A stretch of DNA of 61,987 bases from an uncultured Collinsella sp. (GTDB taxonomy: Bacteria > Actinomycetota > Coriobacteriia > Coriobacteriales > Coriobacteriaceae). Under the pieces are notes generated by a model. The model had not been told where the DNA came from, did not search any database, and saw only the letters and a list, made by a program, of their open reading frames with translations. Below are positions 43,551 to 51,615 of the stretch, one piece after another; positions within the stretch are counted from its first letter, which is position 1, and each line of letters opens with the position of its first letter. The DNA lies in contig CABSNL010000004.1 of assembly GCA_902479095.1 (NCBI GenBank), positions 1-61,987 on the forward strand. Direction: 5' to 3'. A program made the position numbers and the translations under genes.

Positions 43551-43587
43551 AACCTACCAAAACAAACCTGTCCCTTTTTGGAAGGTT
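43551..43587 (-). repeat. Stop-codon hairpin, copy 3 (asp23)
   Basis: AACCTACCAAAA (43551-43562) pairs with 43576-43587 with one mismatch. The 13-nt loop reads AGGGACAGGTTTG on the minus strand. The stem includes two bases of the stop codon at 43586-43588. Stem, loop and the GCAGATAAAA flank match copy 2 at 15360-15396, although the host genes are unrelated. Confidence 0.9.
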
Positions 43588-44107
43588 ATTCGTGCTGGCT
43601 GGTGCGGTGCTCGTACTCCTCGGGGGTGATGACGTCCTCGATGCGCAGGTTGACGCCCGCCACCTCAAGGCCGGTCATCGCGGCAAGGCGCTCGGTGACA
43701 CGTGCCTTGACATCGTCGAAGATCGCGGGCGCATAGGCGCCGTACTCGATAATGACGGAGATGTTGACGACCACGCGATTGTCATCGGTGACCTCAACCG
43801 TCACGCCCTTGGTCAGATTCTCGGCACCAAACTGCTCCTGCACAAAGTGCATAAGGTTACCCTTCATGCCCAGGACGTGCGGCACCTCGCGGGTGGCCAT
43901 GGCGACGATCTTCTCGATCACACCGTTGGAATAGGTCAGCGAGTCCTCGGACTCGTCTGTTTCCTCATCATCCTCGTCCGCGTCATCGGCGGACTCGGCC
44001 TCGACGAGCGCCTCATCCTCGAGCGTCACATCCTCGGCTTCGGCGACGGCCGCCTCATTCTCCTCGAGCTCGGTATCGGCCACATCGACCTTCGTATTAA
44101 AAGCCAT
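43586..44107 (-). CDS. Asp23/Gls24 family envelope stress protein
   Basis: 173 aa. Residues 1-58 are a strongly acidic, disordered-looking tail; 60-160 is the Asp23 fold (YSNGVIEKIVAMATREVPHVLGM, VTDDNRVVVNISVIIEYGAYAPAIFDDVKARVTERLAAMTGLEVAGVNLRIEDV). Asp23 proteins form a membrane-proximal layer anchored by AmaP. Here AmaP and DUF2273 proteins are encoded immediately upstream, which fits that complex. It starts 44 nt after the DUF2273 gene. Its stop codon is built into hairpin copy 3. Confidence 0.9.
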   Translation of the reverse strand: MAFNTKVDVADTELEENEAAVAEAEDVTLEDEALVEAESADDADEDDEETDESEDSLTYSNGVIEKIVAMATREVPHVLGMKGNLMHFVQEQFGAENLTKGVTVEVTDDNRVVVNISVIIEYGAYAPAIFDDVKARVTERLAAMTGLEVAGVNLRIEDVITPEEYEHRTSQHE

Positions 44108-44151
44108 GGTTCCTCCTTATGCCTGCCGCGGATGCGACAGTCGAATACATA

Positions 44152-44529
44152 TTAGCGGCCGCTAAACAGACGGCCGAAGAAGTTGACGATCCCGTTTTCG
44201 CCGTCGCGAATTTGGCCGATCACGGCACCGATCAGCACGAAGAATGCAATGACGAGCGTGTCCCACAGGCCGAGCGTGAGCACCAACACGGCAAGGATAA
44301 AGCCAGCGACGGCACCGAGCGTGGTGTTGGGATGACGCACAGCATAGCTCCAGATGGCAGCGCCCGTACCCTTGATGAGACCCATAGCCTCGTCAAAATC
44401 CGCGGCCGCCGCGTCTTGTAACTCAGTTGCCTCTGCTTTGGAATCAACAGTTTCGCTCGCCGGCGTGGCGCTCTGGTCAATCGTCAGGCGCGGCGTACGA
44501 GCGGTCTTATCTTGATTGGTATCACTCAC
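44152..44529 (-). CDS. DUF2273 small membrane protein
   Basis: 125 aa. A charged N-terminal half of about 70 residues precedes two hydrophobic segments (HPNTTLGAVAGFILAVLVLTLGLWDTLVIAFFVLIGAVIGQIRDGENGIVNFFGRLF), the core of DUF2273, usually found beside Asp23 genes. It starts with GTG at 44529, with GGAGG 6 nt upstream, and overlaps the AmaP stop by 8 nt, so it is translationally coupled. The N-terminal extension is longer than the core family. The likely role is a membrane partner of the Asp23 layer. Confidence 0.85.
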   Translation of the reverse strand: MSDTNQDKTARTPRLTIDQSATPASETVDSKAEATELQDAAAADFDEAMGLIKGTGAAIWSYAVRHPNTTLGAVAGFILAVLVLTLGLWDTLVIAFFVLIGAVIGQIRDGENGIVNFFGRLFSGR

Positions 44530-45067
44530 CGGAAACCTCCACGGTCTGGACGGTAGTCTTGGACGGCAAAAAACGGACGCGCGTGGTCGTACCCGGCGTG
44601 CCGAGCATGGTGTCGCAAGCTTCCTCGATGCGCTGCTGCATCGCGGTAGCCAGAGATGCCACGTCCTTATCGTCAAGCGCGATAGCCTCGACCTTAAAAC
44701 GGACATGCGAATCGTCGGAACCTTGGACGCGGGCCTCGACATGCTCGATCATCACGCGATCGTCGCGCTCTGCAGCAGCCCTGGCGCACGAAGAAAGCGC
44801 CGCGAGCGTGACCTCGATATTGCGCTCCCCCGCCGGATGCACGCAGGACGGCTCGCGACGAGCAAACATCAGGCGGAAGAAGCTTACCAGCACGCCAATC
44901 GCCACAACTCCGCCGCATGCCGTCACAACAATGCGCGGCATGGGGTCGCGCATCAGCAGCATAAAGCGATACGTATACGGCCCCCAAAACTGGCAGACAA
45001 GCGTACCCAGCGCCACGATGGTGGCGGCAAGATACACGATCGCTAGGGCTCGTTTGAGTACGCGCAC
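44522..45067 (-). CDS. amaP: AmaP-like alkaline-shock membrane anchor protein
   Basis: 181 aa. Two N-terminal helices (about 5-28 and 45-65) precede a soluble Asp23-like domain (GERNIEVTLAALSSCARAAAERDDRVMIEHVEARVQG to VRFLPSKTTVQTVEVSGE). AmaP tethers Asp23 to the membrane in staphylococci. It is the first of the amaP-DUF2273-asp23 unit and overlaps the next gene. The only promoter space is the short gap to the yebC terminator side at 45068-45126; no site was fixed. Confidence 0.82.
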   Translation of the reverse strand: MRVLKRALAIVYLAATIVALGTLVCQFWGPYTYRFMLLMRDPMPRIVVTACGGVVAIGVLVSFFRLMFARREPSCVHPAGERNIEVTLAALSSCARAAAERDDRVMIEHVEARVQGSDDSHVRFKVEAIALDDKDVASLATAMQQRIEEACDTMLGTPGTTTRVRFLPSKTTVQTVEVSGE

Positions 45068-45122
45068 GCGGCGCTCCCTTCAAATCTCGGCTCTCGAAAT
45101 GCAAAACGGTTCGCATCATTAT

Positions 45123-45164
45123 AAAAGAGCCGGGTCCGGTGCTCTACGCACGCGGATCCGGCTC
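45123..45164 (-). terminator. Intrinsic terminator of yebC
   Basis: A 12-bp stem, GAGCCGGGTCCG (45127-45138) with 45153-45164 (one G-T pair), is followed by TTTTAT on the minus strand, about 70 nt past the yebC stop. Confidence 0.8.
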
Positions 45165-45233
45165 ATCTATTCCACGAGGCTTGCATGCTCGCTTCATTAT
45201 GCCCAGATATGCACGGCTTAACCCGTGCGGGCG

Positions 45234-46040
45234 CTACTCCTCCTCGAGGGCAGCGATGACCTCGTCGGTCATGTCCATGGTGCTGTAAACATCCTGGACG
45301 TCGTCGAGCTCCTCAAGACGGTCGATGAGGCGCTGAACCTTCTTGGCGTCGGCGCCGGAGACCTCGGTCGGGGTGGTCGGGACCATGGTGGTCTCGGAGC
45401 CCTTGACCTGGACGCCCTGCTCCTCGAGCGCCTTGGAGACAGCCATGACCTCGTTGGCAGTAGTCCAGACGATCCACTCCTCGCCGGCGTCCTCGTAGTC
45501 CTCGCCACCGGCCTCGGCGATGGCCATCATGAACTCATCCTCGTCACCGGCAGCACCGTTGGCGATCATGGTCTCCTTCTTGGCGTTCTCGTCCAGGATC
45601 TCCTTGGCGACGACGATCTGGCCCTTGCGCTCAAACTGGAAGGCGACGGAGCCGGAGGTGCCCAGGTTGCCACCAGCGTGGGAGAAGGCGGAACGGACAT
45701 CAGCGGCGGTACGGTTGCGGTTGTCGGTCAGGCAGTCGACGTAGACGGCGACACCGGCGGGACCGTAGCCCTCGTACACGATGTTCTCGTAGACGGCAGC
45801 GTCGGCACCCGAACCAAAAGCCTTGTCGATAGCGGACTTGATCTTGTCCTTAGGCATGGACTGAGCCTTGGCCTTGGCAACGGCAGCGGCGAGGCTGGCG
45901 TTGTTCTCGGGCAGCGGGTCACCGCCGAGACGGGCAGCAACGGTGATGTTGCGGCTGAGCTTGGAGAAGAGGGCGGAACGCTTGGCGTCCTGCGCGCCCT
46001 TACGATGCTTGGTTGTGGCCCACTTAGAGTGTCCGGACAT
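45234..46040 (-). CDS. yebC: YebC/PmpR/TACO1 family regulator
   Basis: 268 aa, slightly longer than the usual 245. MSGHSKWATTKHRKGAQDAKRSALFSKLSRNI is the diagnostic N-terminus; PKDKIKSAIDKAFG, YEGYGPAGVAVYVDCLTDNRNRTAADVRSAF and GTSGSVAFQFERKG follow. Family members act as transcription factors or, as recent work on YebC-type proteins indicates, help ribosomes through difficult stretches such as polyproline. An acidic insertion (GEDYEDAGEEW) near residue 180 adds length. A hairpin (46172-46204) lies 131 nt upstream at the end of the DUF6020 gene. It has its own terminator. Confidence 0.93.
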   Translation of the reverse strand: MSGHSKWATTKHRKGAQDAKRSALFSKLSRNITVAARLGGDPLPENNASLAAAVAKAKAQSMPKDKIKSAIDKAFGSGADAAVYENIVYEGYGPAGVAVYVDCLTDNRNRTAADVRSAFSHAGGNLGTSGSVAFQFERKGQIVVAKEILDENAKKETMIANGAAGDEDEFMMAIAEAGGEDYEDAGEEWIVWTTANEVMAVSKALEEQGVQVKGSETTMVPTTPTEVSGADAKKVQRLIDRLEELDDVQDVYSTMDMTDEVIAALEEE

Positions 46041-46171
46041 ACGTGTCTCCTATCGGTTTCGACCTAAAGCCCAGCGCAGATGCTCGGGCAATATAAACAA
46101 ACGTCGTTATGATATACCTACTGGCCTGCGAGATAAACCCCAAAATGAAGGCGTCGTGATGATGCGGCCCC

Positions 46172-46204
46172 TTAGTGCAAAGTAATCTGTCCCCTTTGCA
46201 CCAA
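46172..46204 (-). repeat. Stop-codon hairpin, copy 4 (DUF6020)
   Basis: TTAGTGCAAA (46172-46181) pairs with TTTGCACCAA (46195-46204) with one mismatch. The 13-nt loop reads GGGGACAGATTAC on the minus strand. The stem ends one base from the stop codon (46206-46208). Stem and loop nearly match copy 1 at 7684-7716. Confidence 0.88.
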
Positions 46205-46205
46205 A

Positions 46206-48389
46206 TTAGGACCAGAGGAGGTCGCTGCGGGTGATGGTGGCGCCGATGGCAAAGGGCATGCAGGCGATGACCGGATACAGGTAGCGCATGTAGGTCGAGC
46301 CGTTGCAGGGACCGATCAGGCACACGGCGAGCACGCCCAGCAGCGGCACCCAAATGGCCAGCCCGCGCCACGAATGACGACGTAGCAGATAGACCACCAC
46401 GGCGATCATGATCCACACATAGGTGGCCGAGCTCATGGTGAGCGAGATAAACGGGATGCGCTGTACTGCCACGCGGTACAGGTTGATCAGGTGGTCGCAC
46501 CAGCGCACAACCTTGCTATCGACCGGATGGAAGTCGAAGTACTTGAGGTTATCGGGCTTTGCCATGATCTCGGCACTGCGCGCCGTGCTGTAGACCCACG
46601 CATCGCGGGCACTCGGATAAAAGTAGCCGTAGTAGTTATTGATGAGCGCCGAGATATAACACTCAGGATCCTTTTTGAACATCTGAGCCCACACCTCAAA
46701 ATAGGCCTTGATGTCCTCCTGCGAGGCATACTCGTTAAAGCAATTTTTGACGGCGTCCGACTTATCCGGGTTGTAACGGCGGCCCAAGTTCTCGTACTTG
46801 AGCACACGGTCGATCACGGCACGCTCTTCGTCGGTCACCAAGCCGTCGCAAGGAGCCTCCACGATGGTGCCGTCCTCCTTAACCGTAGGGTTGACGCCCG
46901 AGTTGAGGCCGTCGTGCTTTTGGACGAAACGAGCCGTCTGCTGGAACGGAATCGAGAGGATTTCGCGCTTGGAACCAGGCGTGATGTCATGCGCCGGCAT
47001 AAAGACCTTGGTGAAGTACATATTGGAGGCAAGGCAGAGCGCAAGCACCGCAAGAACTCCCACCCAGCGGAAACGCGGGATGGCGCCCGAAGGCGCAGCA
47101 CCGGCCTGCCTGGCTGCACGATGAGCCACATGCGCGTCCCATGCGCAAAACGCCGCCGCGATTACGCATGCCGCCAGGGGAAACACCAGGCCGCCGTTAC
47201 GCAGAAACGTGGAACCCATGGCGCCCAGAGCGAGCAGCAGCCAGTCATGGCGCGCAAAGAGCACGGGCCTCTGTTCGCCCGCACGCTCGGCATTGGCATC
47301 GCGACGGGGCAGGCCGCAGGCCACGAGCTTCACGGTCTGCACCAACAGCACCAAAAACGCGTCGGCAAACAGCACATCTTTGGTAAGCAGAGCCGCATAG
47401 TTGGAGAACATGGGCATAAACACAAAGAACAGCAAGATCACGCCGCGGACCGGCAGGCTCACGCCCAGCTTGCGCAGCGACGAGATGGAATAGGCCATGC
47501 AGGCGGCCGTAATGACGAACTGGGCGCAGGTGTAGATGGCAAGACCCGCGTTGGCGCTATTGAACAGTGAAAGCCCCAGCTGGACGCACGAACCGATGAT
47601 AGCCGTGTGCGCCACGGGGTGATGTCCGTTGAGCAACACATTGGGATTGAGCAGACGCAGATAGTCACTCGTGCCATTGGGGTAGTTGAACCACTGGCGA
47701 ATCTGCGCACCCGTATCTCCCATAAAAAGGCCAGGCAGCGAAGCGATGAGCGTGGGCGCCCAGGCGATTATAAGCACCAGGAAGGGCCCGGCAAAGGGAT
47801 GGACCGAGAGCACGGCGTGAGCCACACGCCATACGCGGCCAAAGTGCGCTTCGGAAAACGGAATGCGCCGAGAGCTCAGCCAATCTAGACACTCAAAGGC
47901 AAGGTAGAAGGCAACGACCGCCAAGAGCATCCAGCCCGCACCGCCTATCCAGGCGCAGATGATGCGGGCCTTGTCGCCGAGCACGATCTCGGCCGAATCG
48001 GTGAGGTCGTAGCTGCGGCCAAACACCATGCAGACGGCAAAGAACAGCGACGGAAGGATCACCGAGGGACGCCAAGCGTCACCGCGGCCAAAGAATACGT
48101 AGCGAAACGGCAGCGTGAGCAGGCAGGCAAGCGCAAGCAGCATGACCGCGTCGGTATGGCCGGCAAACGAGAGGAGCACCTCGTAGCACACGTACAGCAT
48201 GCCCGAGGCTTTGGGGTCAATCGCCAAGACTGCGTTGCTCGACACCGGGGCGGGATCGATGGAAAACGCCGTGGTCGCCAACAGCGCGAGCAAAAATGCG
48301 ATGAGCGTCTGCTTGGCGGGGTAGCGCTTAAACCAGACGATGCGGGCAGCGTCGCGCGCAGCCGTTGTGGAGAGGTCGGGATCCTTCAC
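46206..48389 (-). CDS. DUF6020-like large polytopic membrane protein
   Basis: 727 aa with about 13 hydrophobic segments. It matches what I recall of DUF6020 proteins, related in layout to GT-C glycosyltransferases. Features: an early loop PGLFMGDTGAQIRQWFNYPNGTSDYLRLLNPNVLLNGHHPVAHTAIIG with acidic and His residues typical of GT-C first loops, TKDVLFADAFLVLLVQ, a positively charged cytoplasmic loop (340-400), and a soluble extracytoplasmic stretch 440-620 (KREILSIPFQQTARFVQKHDGLNSGVN, EYASQEDIKAYFEVWAQMFKKDPECY). A role in polymer or lipid glycosylation is a guess. It ends in a stop-codon hairpin; upstream is lgt's hairpin. Confidence 0.7.
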   Translation of the reverse strand: MKDPDLSTTAARDAARIVWFKRYPAKQTLIAFLLALLATTAFSIDPAPVSSNAVLAIDPKASGMLYVCYEVLLSFAGHTDAVMLLALACLLTLPFRYVFFGRGDAWRPSVILPSLFFAVCMVFGRSYDLTDSAEIVLGDKARIICAWIGGAGWMLLAVVAFYLAFECLDWLSSRRIPFSEAHFGRVWRVAHAVLSVHPFAGPFLVLIIAWAPTLIASLPGLFMGDTGAQIRQWFNYPNGTSDYLRLLNPNVLLNGHHPVAHTAIIGSCVQLGLSLFNSANAGLAIYTCAQFVITAACMAYSISSLRKLGVSLPVRGVILLFFVFMPMFSNYAALLTKDVLFADAFLVLLVQTVKLVACGLPRRDANAERAGEQRPVLFARHDWLLLALGAMGSTFLRNGGLVFPLAACVIAAAFCAWDAHVAHRAARQAGAAPSGAIPRFRWVGVLAVLALCLASNMYFTKVFMPAHDITPGSKREILSIPFQQTARFVQKHDGLNSGVNPTVKEDGTIVEAPCDGLVTDEERAVIDRVLKYENLGRRYNPDKSDAVKNCFNEYASQEDIKAYFEVWAQMFKKDPECYISALINNYYGYFYPSARDAWVYSTARSAEIMAKPDNLKYFDFHPVDSKVVRWCDHLINLYRVAVQRIPFISLTMSSATYVWIMIAVVVYLLRRHSWRGLAIWVPLLGVLAVCLIGPCNGSTYMRYLYPVIACMPFAIGATITRSDLLWS

Positions 48390-48425
48390 AGTCCGAAAGC
48401 CTTTCTAGAAACCTATCAAACTCGG

Positions 48426-48468
48426 CAAGACCACCACAAAGGTGCCTGTCCCCTTTGTGGTGGTCTTG
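48426..48468 (-). repeat. Stop-codon hairpin, copy 5 (lgt)
   Basis: A 15-bp perfect stem, CAAGACCACCACAAA (48426-48440) with 48454-48468. The 13-nt loop reads GGGGACAGGCACC on the minus strand. The stem lies one base from the lgt stop codon (48470-48472). The stem is unrelated in sequence to copies 1-4, while the loop core is kept. Confidence 0.92.
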
Positions 48469-48469
48469 G

Positions 48470-49291
48470 TTAGGCGTCGAGGTAGATGCGCTGGGGGCGA
48501 TTGCGGTGTCGGGCGAAGATGATGAGCGCTAGGCCGGCGATCACGAGCGGCAAGCTCAGCAGCTGACCCATGGTGATGACGCCTCCCAGCAGATAACCCA
48601 GCTGGGCATCGGGCACACGCACGAACTCAACGAGAAAGCGGACGATGCCGTACCCCATCACGAACACGCCCATAAATGTACCCTGGGGCAGCAGCGGCTT
48701 TTTGCGGCTGAGCACCTGCAAAATACAGAAGAGCACGACGCCCTCTAGGAATGCCTCATAGAGCTGGGAAGGATGACGCGGCATATCGCCCGCGGTGCCG
48801 CCAAAGACCACACCCCAGGGCAGATCGGTCGGCTTACCCCACAGCTCACCGTTGACGAAATTGGCACAACGGCCCAGGCACAGGGCCAGCGGGGCGCCGA
48901 TCACGGCAAGGTCGGCGACGGTCCATGCATCAAGCTTGTACATGCGGCACACGATGATGCCGCCCAAGATGCCGCCCACCAGGCCACCGTGGAAGCTCAT
49001 GCCGCCCTCGTTGGTGGCAAAGATCTCGAGCGGGTGAGTCCAATAGTAGCCATCGCCGTAAAAGACGACGTAGAACAGGCGCGCGCCGATGATGAGGCCA
49101 AAGACCGCGCCGACCACGACGCTCGTCAGGTCATCGATCGTGATGTCGAAGCCCCAACGACGCTGCGTGCGGTACATAACGACCGCCGTGAGCAGAGCGC
49201 CGACCACATAGGCCAGACCGTACCAGTAGATCGTGATGGGGCCCGCCGAGATCGCAACGGGGTCAAGCATATGGTAGAGGTCGTTGAGCAT
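48470..49291 (-). CDS. lgt: Prolipoprotein diacylglyceryl transferase
   Basis: 273-aa membrane enzyme with about seven helices; transfers diacylglycerol from phosphatidylglycerol to the lipobox Cys of prelipoproteins. Motifs: ITIYWYGLAYVVGALLTAVVMYR, MSFHGGLVGGILGGIIVCR (conserved HGG), GRCANFVNGELWGKPTDLPWGVVF (R, N, E catalytic region), RHPSQLYEAFLEG and VRFLVEFVRVPDAQLGY. It serves lipoproteins such as the fused transporter at 19861. A terminator-like hairpin separates it from the NifU-like gene. Confidence 0.95.
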   Translation of the reverse strand: MLNDLYHMLDPVAISAGPITIYWYGLAYVVGALLTAVVMYRTQRRWGFDITIDDLTSVVVGAVFGLIIGARLFYVVFYGDGYYWTHPLEIFATNEGGMSFHGGLVGGILGGIIVCRMYKLDAWTVADLAVIGAPLALCLGRCANFVNGELWGKPTDLPWGVVFGGTAGDMPRHPSQLYEAFLEGVVLFCILQVLSRKKPLLPQGTFMGVFVMGYGIVRFLVEFVRVPDAQLGYLLGGVITMGQLLSLPLVIAGLALIIFARHRNRPQRIYLDA

Positions 49292-49317
49292 ATCGATCCC
49301 CTGCTCCCTACATACAA

Positions 49318-49350
49318 ATGCGGCCGCGGGCCTTGTGCTCGCAGCCGCAT
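49318..49350 (-). terminator. Terminator of the NifU-like gene
   Basis: ATGCGGC (49318-49324) pairs with GCCGCAT (49344-49350), with further GC pairing inside, followed by TTGTATG on the minus strand. It lies between the NifU-like stop and the lgt start. Confidence 0.6.
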
Positions 49351-49399
49351 ATTTGGGCGTGACGTCTATGCGGAGCGTACCGTCCGCAGCTTTCGCATC

Positions 49400-49678
49400 T
49401 TAGAACGGCGCGTACTCGTCGTACAGGTCCTCGGCCTCGCCGGAAGCATTGACCTGCTCGACGCGGGTAACGCCGGGCACGTGCTCCTTCAGGATGCGCT
49501 CGATACCCATGGAAAGAGTCAGCGAGCTCATGGGGCAGCCGGCGCAGGCGCCCTGCAGTTCCAGCTTGACGACACCCTCGTCGTCGACGCCCACATACTC
49601 CATATCGCCGCCGTCGGCCTGCAGGTTGGGGCGAATCTCTTCAAGAACCTTCTTAAGCAGCTCTTCGTTAACAGCCAC
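49400..49678 (-). CDS. NifU C-terminal-domain Fe-S scaffold protein
   Basis: 92 aa. Carries Fe-S clusters to apo-proteins through a Cys pair: QADGGDMEYVGVDDEGVVKLELQGACAGCPMSSLTLSMGIERIL, with CAGC as the cluster ligand motif. It starts with GTG at 49678, with AAAGGAG 5 nt upstream. It stands alone between the dCMP deaminase and lgt. The large activases in this genome need [4Fe-4S] clusters, so demand for such a scaffold is expected, but no specific link is shown. Confidence 0.92.
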   Translation of the reverse strand: MAVNEELLKKVLEEIRPNLQADGGDMEYVGVDDEGVVKLELQGACAGCPMSSLTLSMGIERILKEHVPGVTRVEQVNASGEAEDLYDEYAPF

Positions 49679-49788
49679 AGGGGCTCCTTTCTCACAATAA
49701 CGCGGGCACGCCCGCGGACAGAAGCTATGTTACTACAGCCATGTACCCGCTCACGAGCCGTCCATGCGCGCAGACGCGACTTTCACGA

Positions 49789-49819
49789 GTAGTCAATTTG
49801 GGACGGGGCTCTTTGAGCT
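49789..49819 (-). repeat. Single arm related to the 36-bp inverted pair
   Basis: GTAGTCAATTTGGGACGGGG (49789-49808) and the bases after it follow the arm at 51369-51400 with only a few changes. It lies 31 nt beyond the dCMP deaminase stop codon. No matching inverted partner is seen nearby. Confidence 0.6.
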
Positions 49820-49849
49820 GCGTTCGTCGTCAGATAGCGACAACGCATA

Positions 49850-50374
49850 TTACTGCTGAGCCTGTCCCCCGGTACCGATCTGGACATCGACGATGACCTG
49901 GCGGTAGCTGATGCCGCAGGAGTCGAGAATGCGGCGGCTGATACGGCCGTCATCGGTATCGGCATACTTATTGTCCAGGTAGACAACCTCGCCTACACCT
50001 ACCTGCGCCAGAATCTTGGCGCAGTCGTGGCACGGGAACAGCGTGACGTAGACTGTGGAACCCTCGAGGTCTTTGAGCGAGCCGCGGTAGTTAAGCACGG
50101 CGTTTGCCTCGGCATGGACCACGTAGTTATGCTTGTCCTGCAGCGGGTCGTCGCTCGTGCCCCACGGGAAAAAGTCGTCGTTGAGCGCCGAGGGCGTACC
50201 GTTGTAGCCCACCGAAAGGATGCGGTGGTTGGTGTTGGCGATGCACGCGCCCACCTGCGTGTTGGGGTCCTTACTGCGGCGCTGCGCGGCGATGGCCACG
50301 CTCATAAAGAACTCATCCCAGCTAATAACGTCGCGGCGCTTGCCCGACGCGGTTTGATGAAGATCGTCCGACAT
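49850..50374 (-). CDS. dCMP deaminase family protein (ComEB-like)
   Basis: 174-aa zinc deaminase; dCMP to dUMP supplies thymidylate precursors. The zinc site is HAEANAVLNY (His, catalytic Glu) and TLFPCHDCAKIL (two Cys); WDEFFMSVAIAAQRRSKDPNTQVGACI and GYNGTPSALNDDFFPWG are typical. The start at 50374 (MSDDLHQT) has GGAGG 8 nt upstream and replaces a longer frame. It follows coaX by 83 nt on the same strand. ComEB is its name in Bacillus, where the competence role is not enzymatic. Confidence 0.92.
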   Translation of the reverse strand: MSDDLHQTASGKRRDVISWDEFFMSVAIAAQRRSKDPNTQVGACIANTNHRILSVGYNGTPSALNDDFFPWGTSDDPLQDKHNYVVHAEANAVLNYRGSLKDLEGSTVYVTLFPCHDCAKILAQVGVGEVVYLDNKYADTDDGRISRRILDSCGISYRQVIVDVQIGTGGQAQQ

Positions 50375-50457
50375 GGCAGACACCTCCGTAATCGCAACAT
50401 TTTGACCCATTGTAGCAGGTGAAAAGTAGGGGCGCTTATCCCACCGACTTCCTTGTC

Positions 50458-51309
50458 CTACGCGCGGCGGGGCTTTTGGTTGATGTGGTAGAGCTCGGCG
50501 AGACCCCGCAGCGTCAGCGCATCGTCGACCGTCAGGCTATGGCCGACCAGCGCCGCAAGCGCCTCGGCATCGTCGCCGGTAATGACGATGGGCACATCGC
50601 CCTCCCCCGCGGCCTTGGTCGCGCGCATCTCGGCAAGCACCATGTCGAGCATGCCGTCGATGCGGGCCACCTCGCCCAAAACCACGCCCGAGCGCATGGC
50701 CTCGCGCGTGTTGCGGCCGATGACGTGTGTCGGCGCCGAGGGCTCGACCTGAGGCAGGCGCGCTGCTGCCGCCGAAAGCGAGCGGGCGCCGAGCGCCAGC
50801 CCCGGCGCGATAACGCCGCCGACAAAGGTGCCGTGCGCGTCGATGACCTCGATATTGGTTGTCGTGCCCAGGTCAATCACGATGCACGGAGAGCCGTAGA
50901 CAGCGCGGGCCGCCACGGCATCGGCGATGCGGTCGGGACCGATCTCGGCCGGGTCGTCGTAGTGCACGGGCATGCCGGTCTTAAGTCCCGGCCCCACCGT
51001 GAGCACGCGCCCCGAGCAGGTACGGGAAAGCGCTTCCTTCCACGGGCGCTCGAGCGCCGGGACCACGCAGCTCAGCACAGCAGCCGCGGGCACAAGCGCA
51101 CCCGGCATGCCCGCATCGGCCGCCAGTGCGGCCATGACCTGCACGAGACGCATGCGCGCCTCGTCTGCTGTGATGCTCGACGGCGTGGTGATCTCGCACG
51201 TCGCAAGCGGACATTCCTGCGCCGCGGCCGAATCCTCTGCAAACAGGCCAAAGCGAATGAACGTATTGCCCACGTCGACCGTCAATATATATGCGCACCC
51301 ATTAAGCAT
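50458..51309 (-). CDS. coaX: Type III pantothenate kinase
   Basis: 283 aa. First committed step of CoA synthesis; ASKHA fold enzyme that needs a monovalent cation and is not inhibited by CoA. ILTVDVGNTFIRFGLF is the phosphate-1 loop, GPDRIADAVAARAVYG and CIVIDLGTTTNIEVIDAHGTFVGGVIAPGLALGARSL complete the site. The start at 51309 (MLNGCAYI) has AAAGGAG 8 nt upstream. A longish Ser/Ala-rich insert near residues 25-45 is unusual. It is divergent from the OPT gene, with the 36-bp inverted pair between. Confidence 0.93.
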   Translation of the reverse strand: MLNGCAYILTVDVGNTFIRFGLFAEDSAAAQECPLATCEITTPSSITADEARMRLVQVMAALAADAGMPGALVPAAAVLSCVVPALERPWKEALSRTCSGRVLTVGPGLKTGMPVHYDDPAEIGPDRIADAVAARAVYGSPCIVIDLGTTTNIEVIDAHGTFVGGVIAPGLALGARSLSAAAARLPQVEPSAPTHVIGRNTREAMRSGVVLGEVARIDGMLDMVLAEMRATKAAGEGDVPIVITGDDAEALAALVGHSLTVDDALTLRGLAELYHINQKPRRA

Positions 51310-51615
51310 CGTCGGCGCTCCTTTCGTCTGCCCAGCAGTATATCGCCTACCCGAACCAGCCATCCCAGGTAGTCATTTTGGGACGGGGCTATTTTAGCTA
51401 CCCCAATATGTCGGTTGATATTTGCCCCAATCCCAGATAATTCGTCGACTGTCAAAGGGTAGCTAAAATAGCCCCGTCCCAAAATGACTACCTTGCCGCT
51501 ATACTGGTGCGCGGTCGCGCGCGAGCTCACGCGGCGGCCCTTGGTAACCCGACTTCCCGCGCCGTATCCGTAGCGGCGCTCCCGGGGGAAGCGGATATAC
51601 GCAAAGGAGTTTTAT
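51310..51615. other. Divergent intergenic region between coaX and OPT genes
   Basis: 306 nt. The centre is occupied by the 36-bp perfect inverted pair (51368-51492). On the plus side, 51493-51615 holds the OPT leader with AAAGGAG at its end. No gene; promoters not fixed. Confidence 0.6.
51368..51492. repeat. Perfect 36-bp inverted repeat pair with GGGACGGGGC core
   Basis: 51368-51403 and 51457-51492 are exact inverted copies (36 of 36), separated by 53 bp without internal symmetry. Each arm is also bounded by GGTAG and CTACC and carries GGGACGGGG, so the pair looks like two head-to-head palindromic units. A single diverged arm is at 49789-49819. Confidence 0.9.
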
